Assembly: GCA_963836695.1 (NCBI GenBank) | Contig: CAWIKX010000003.1 | Span: forward strand, 1 to 64,000 | DNA: 64,000 nt | Origin: Roseiarcus sp963836695 | GTDB taxonomy: Bacteria; Pseudomonadota; Alphaproteobacteria; Rhizobiales; Beijerinckiaceae | Direction of reading: 5' to 3' | Shown: piece by piece, positions 62,942-64,000 of the stretch | How the letters are laid out: each line of letters opens with the position of its first letter | How positions within the stretch are numbered: position 1 is the stretch's first letter | Translations under genes and position numbers: made by a program | Notes under the pieces: generated by a model | What the model saw: only the letters and a program-made list of their open reading frames with translations | Database searches by the model: none | Told to the model about the DNA's origin: nothing

Positions 62942-64000
62942 ATGAACGATTTGCCCGGACGCCCTCAAGTGAAGAGTGAGCGACTAATTATCGCGGGGCT
63001 GCGGGACGAGATCGACATCTGTGTTGACCGCTGGGGCGTACCGCATATTCGCGCAGGCAATCTTGACGACCTGTTCTTTGGGCAGGGATTCAATGCGGCT
63101 CGCGACCGGATGTGGCAGATCGACCTTGCGCGCAAGCGCGGGCTCGGCCTACTCGCTGCTGATTTCGGCCCGGGGTTTCTGGCGCAGGACCGCGCCGCGC
63201 GGCTGTTTCTCTATCGAGGCGACATGGAAGCCGAGTGGGCCGCGTATGGACCCGACGCGAAACAGATCTGTACCTGCTTCGCGCAAGGCATCAACGCCTA
63301 CATCGATTTGATCGCGCATGAACCCTCACGCCTGCCACCGGAATTCGTGGAACTCGGATCCAAGCCAGACAAATGGCGGCCAGAAGACGTAGTGCGGATT
63401 CGCACCCATGCCAGACTGCGCAACGCGACCTCCGAGGTGTTGCGGGCCCGGGTCTTGGCCACAGCGGACCTCGAATCCGACCTCCTGCGCCAGAACCTCG
63501 AGCCTCGCATCAATCCTCACATAGATGACGGGCTCGATCTTCGCTCGATCCCTCCTGCGCTGCTTGACGTCTACAACCTCGCCACCGTGCCAGTGTTCTT
63601 TAGCCGCGAGAGGTTGGCCGCAAAGCTCGAAGACGCCACGGCCTGGTCTACGGTCAACCTCGCCGGTGAGGTTTTGTTGGAGGAGGCGGCGCATGCCTCG
63701 AACAATTGGACCATCTCGCCTAGCCACACAGCGACGGGTCGCCCGATCCTAGCTAACGATCCGCATCGGAACCATGCCGCGCCGTCCTTACGCTATCTCG
63801 TGCACCTCACCGCGCCCAACTTCGACGCGATCGGGGCCGGTGAGGCGCTCTATCCTGGCATCATGACCGGCCACAACGGGGAGGCGGCGTTCGGTCTCAC
63901 TTTGTTTTTCGGACATGACCAGGAAGACGTATATGTCTACGAGATTAGGCCAGGACAACCCGATGAATACCGATACCAGGGGGCGTGGGAGAAGATGGAG
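62942..64000 (+). CDS. Penicillin acylase family protein (incomplete, runs off the right edge)
   Basis: 353 codons, open to the window edge. The alpha-chain start has IDICVDRWGVPHIRAGNLDD, LFFGQGFNAARDRMWQIDLA and GPDAKQICTCFAQGINAYID. Near residue 260 EEAAHASNNWTISPSHTATG contains the autoprocessing site before Ser-Asn-Asn-Trp; that Ser becomes the catalytic N-terminal nucleophile of the beta chain. GRPILANDPHRNHAAPSLRY follows. Members are Ntn hydrolases that cut amides (penicillin G, acyl-homoserine lactones, acylated amines). There is no obvious signal peptide, unlike most periplasmic members. Start ATG 62942 is 39 nt after the second deacetylase gene, so they probably form one operon. 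Confidence 0.9.
   Translation, partial: MNDLPGRPQVKSERLIIAGLRDEIDICVDRWGVPHIRAGNLDDLFFGQGFNAARDRMWQIDLARKRGLGLLAADFGPGFLAQDRAARLFLYRGDMEAEWAAYGPDAKQICTCFAQGINAYIDLIAHEPSRLPPEFVELGSKPDKWRPEDVVRIRTHARLRNATSEVLRARVLATADLESDLLRQNLEPRINPHIDDGLDLRSIPPALLDVYNLATVPVFFSRERLAAKLEDATAWSTVNLAGEVLLEEAAHASNNWTISPSHTATGRPILANDPHRNHAAPSLRYLVHLTAPNFDAIGAGEALYPGIMTGHNGEAAFGLTLFFGHDQEDVYVYEIRPGQPDEYRYQGAWEKME

Overview
The window looks like chromosomal DNA of an alphaproteobacterium of the order Hyphomicrobiales (Rhizobiales). Most of it is GC-rich. It carries several families typical of that group: GapR (DUF2312), alphaproteobacterial SspB followed by a DUF4169 protein and a ribbon-helix-helix protein, a PimC/PimD-like acyl-CoA dehydrogenase pair, a small zinc-ribbon protein, and class III adenylate cyclases fused to TPR or SAM domains. 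I cannot name a genus.

Layout. (1) 1-7.6 kb is accessory DNA: a decayed lactate/malate dehydrogenase, a DnaQ-like exonuclease, a RecD2-like helicase, GapR, a truncated DUF2161 nuclease-like protein and several very small genes. It ends in a 49-nt copy of the 3' half of tRNA-Arg(CCU), which looks like the far end of an integrated island. (2) 7.7-16.6 kb is a mostly minus-strand catabolic cluster: two lactonase-like metallo-beta-lactamase (MBL) hydrolases, MmgE/PrpD, LysR, aldehyde dehydrogenase, a carboxymuconolactone-decarboxylase-like protein, a beta-hydroxyacid dehydrogenase and a helical orphan, with a third MBL hydrolase divergent. (3) 16.7-22 kb is a branched-chain-amino-acid-type ABC importer with a LivM-LivG fusion, beside the cluster and probably serving it. 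(4) 22-30 kb holds a ModA-like binding protein, a VOC protein, a DUF1932 dehydrogenase, SspB and a very large AsmA-like protein. (5) 30-35 kb is a run of tightly coupled plus-strand genes: pimC-pimD, then pyroglutamyl peptidase-nagK-nagA with 4-nt overlaps. (6) 35-47 kb is housekeeping (dnaN, a class A PBP, a phytochelatin-synthase-like protease, mutL, purL, bolA). Two copies of an AT-rich hairpin element flank most of it. (7) 47-57 kb is mixed, with a MarR/VOC divergent pair, a frameshifted adenylate cyclase, a DJ-1/PfpI protein, a PEP-CTERM protein, an IS630 element abutting a truncated molybdopterin oxidoreductase, a zinc peptidase, a glycosyltransferase, tRNA-Ile2 and a SAM/cyclase pseudogene. 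(8) 57-64 kb has a ribose-type ABC importer divergent from two tandem NodB-fold deacetylases and a penicillin-acylase-family enzyme that runs off the right edge.

The most unusual signals are the paired AT-rich elements (35.3 and 44.3 kb), which share identical internal spacing and a conserved stem but have unrelated 10-nt loops; the uptake-plus-amide-hydrolysis locus at the right end; and the lactonase-rich catabolic cluster. Frameshifted genes are common (lactate dehydrogenase, two cyclases, an ABC permease, the transposase, a formate/nitrite transporter remnant). Single-base sequencing error should be excluded before calling all of them dead.
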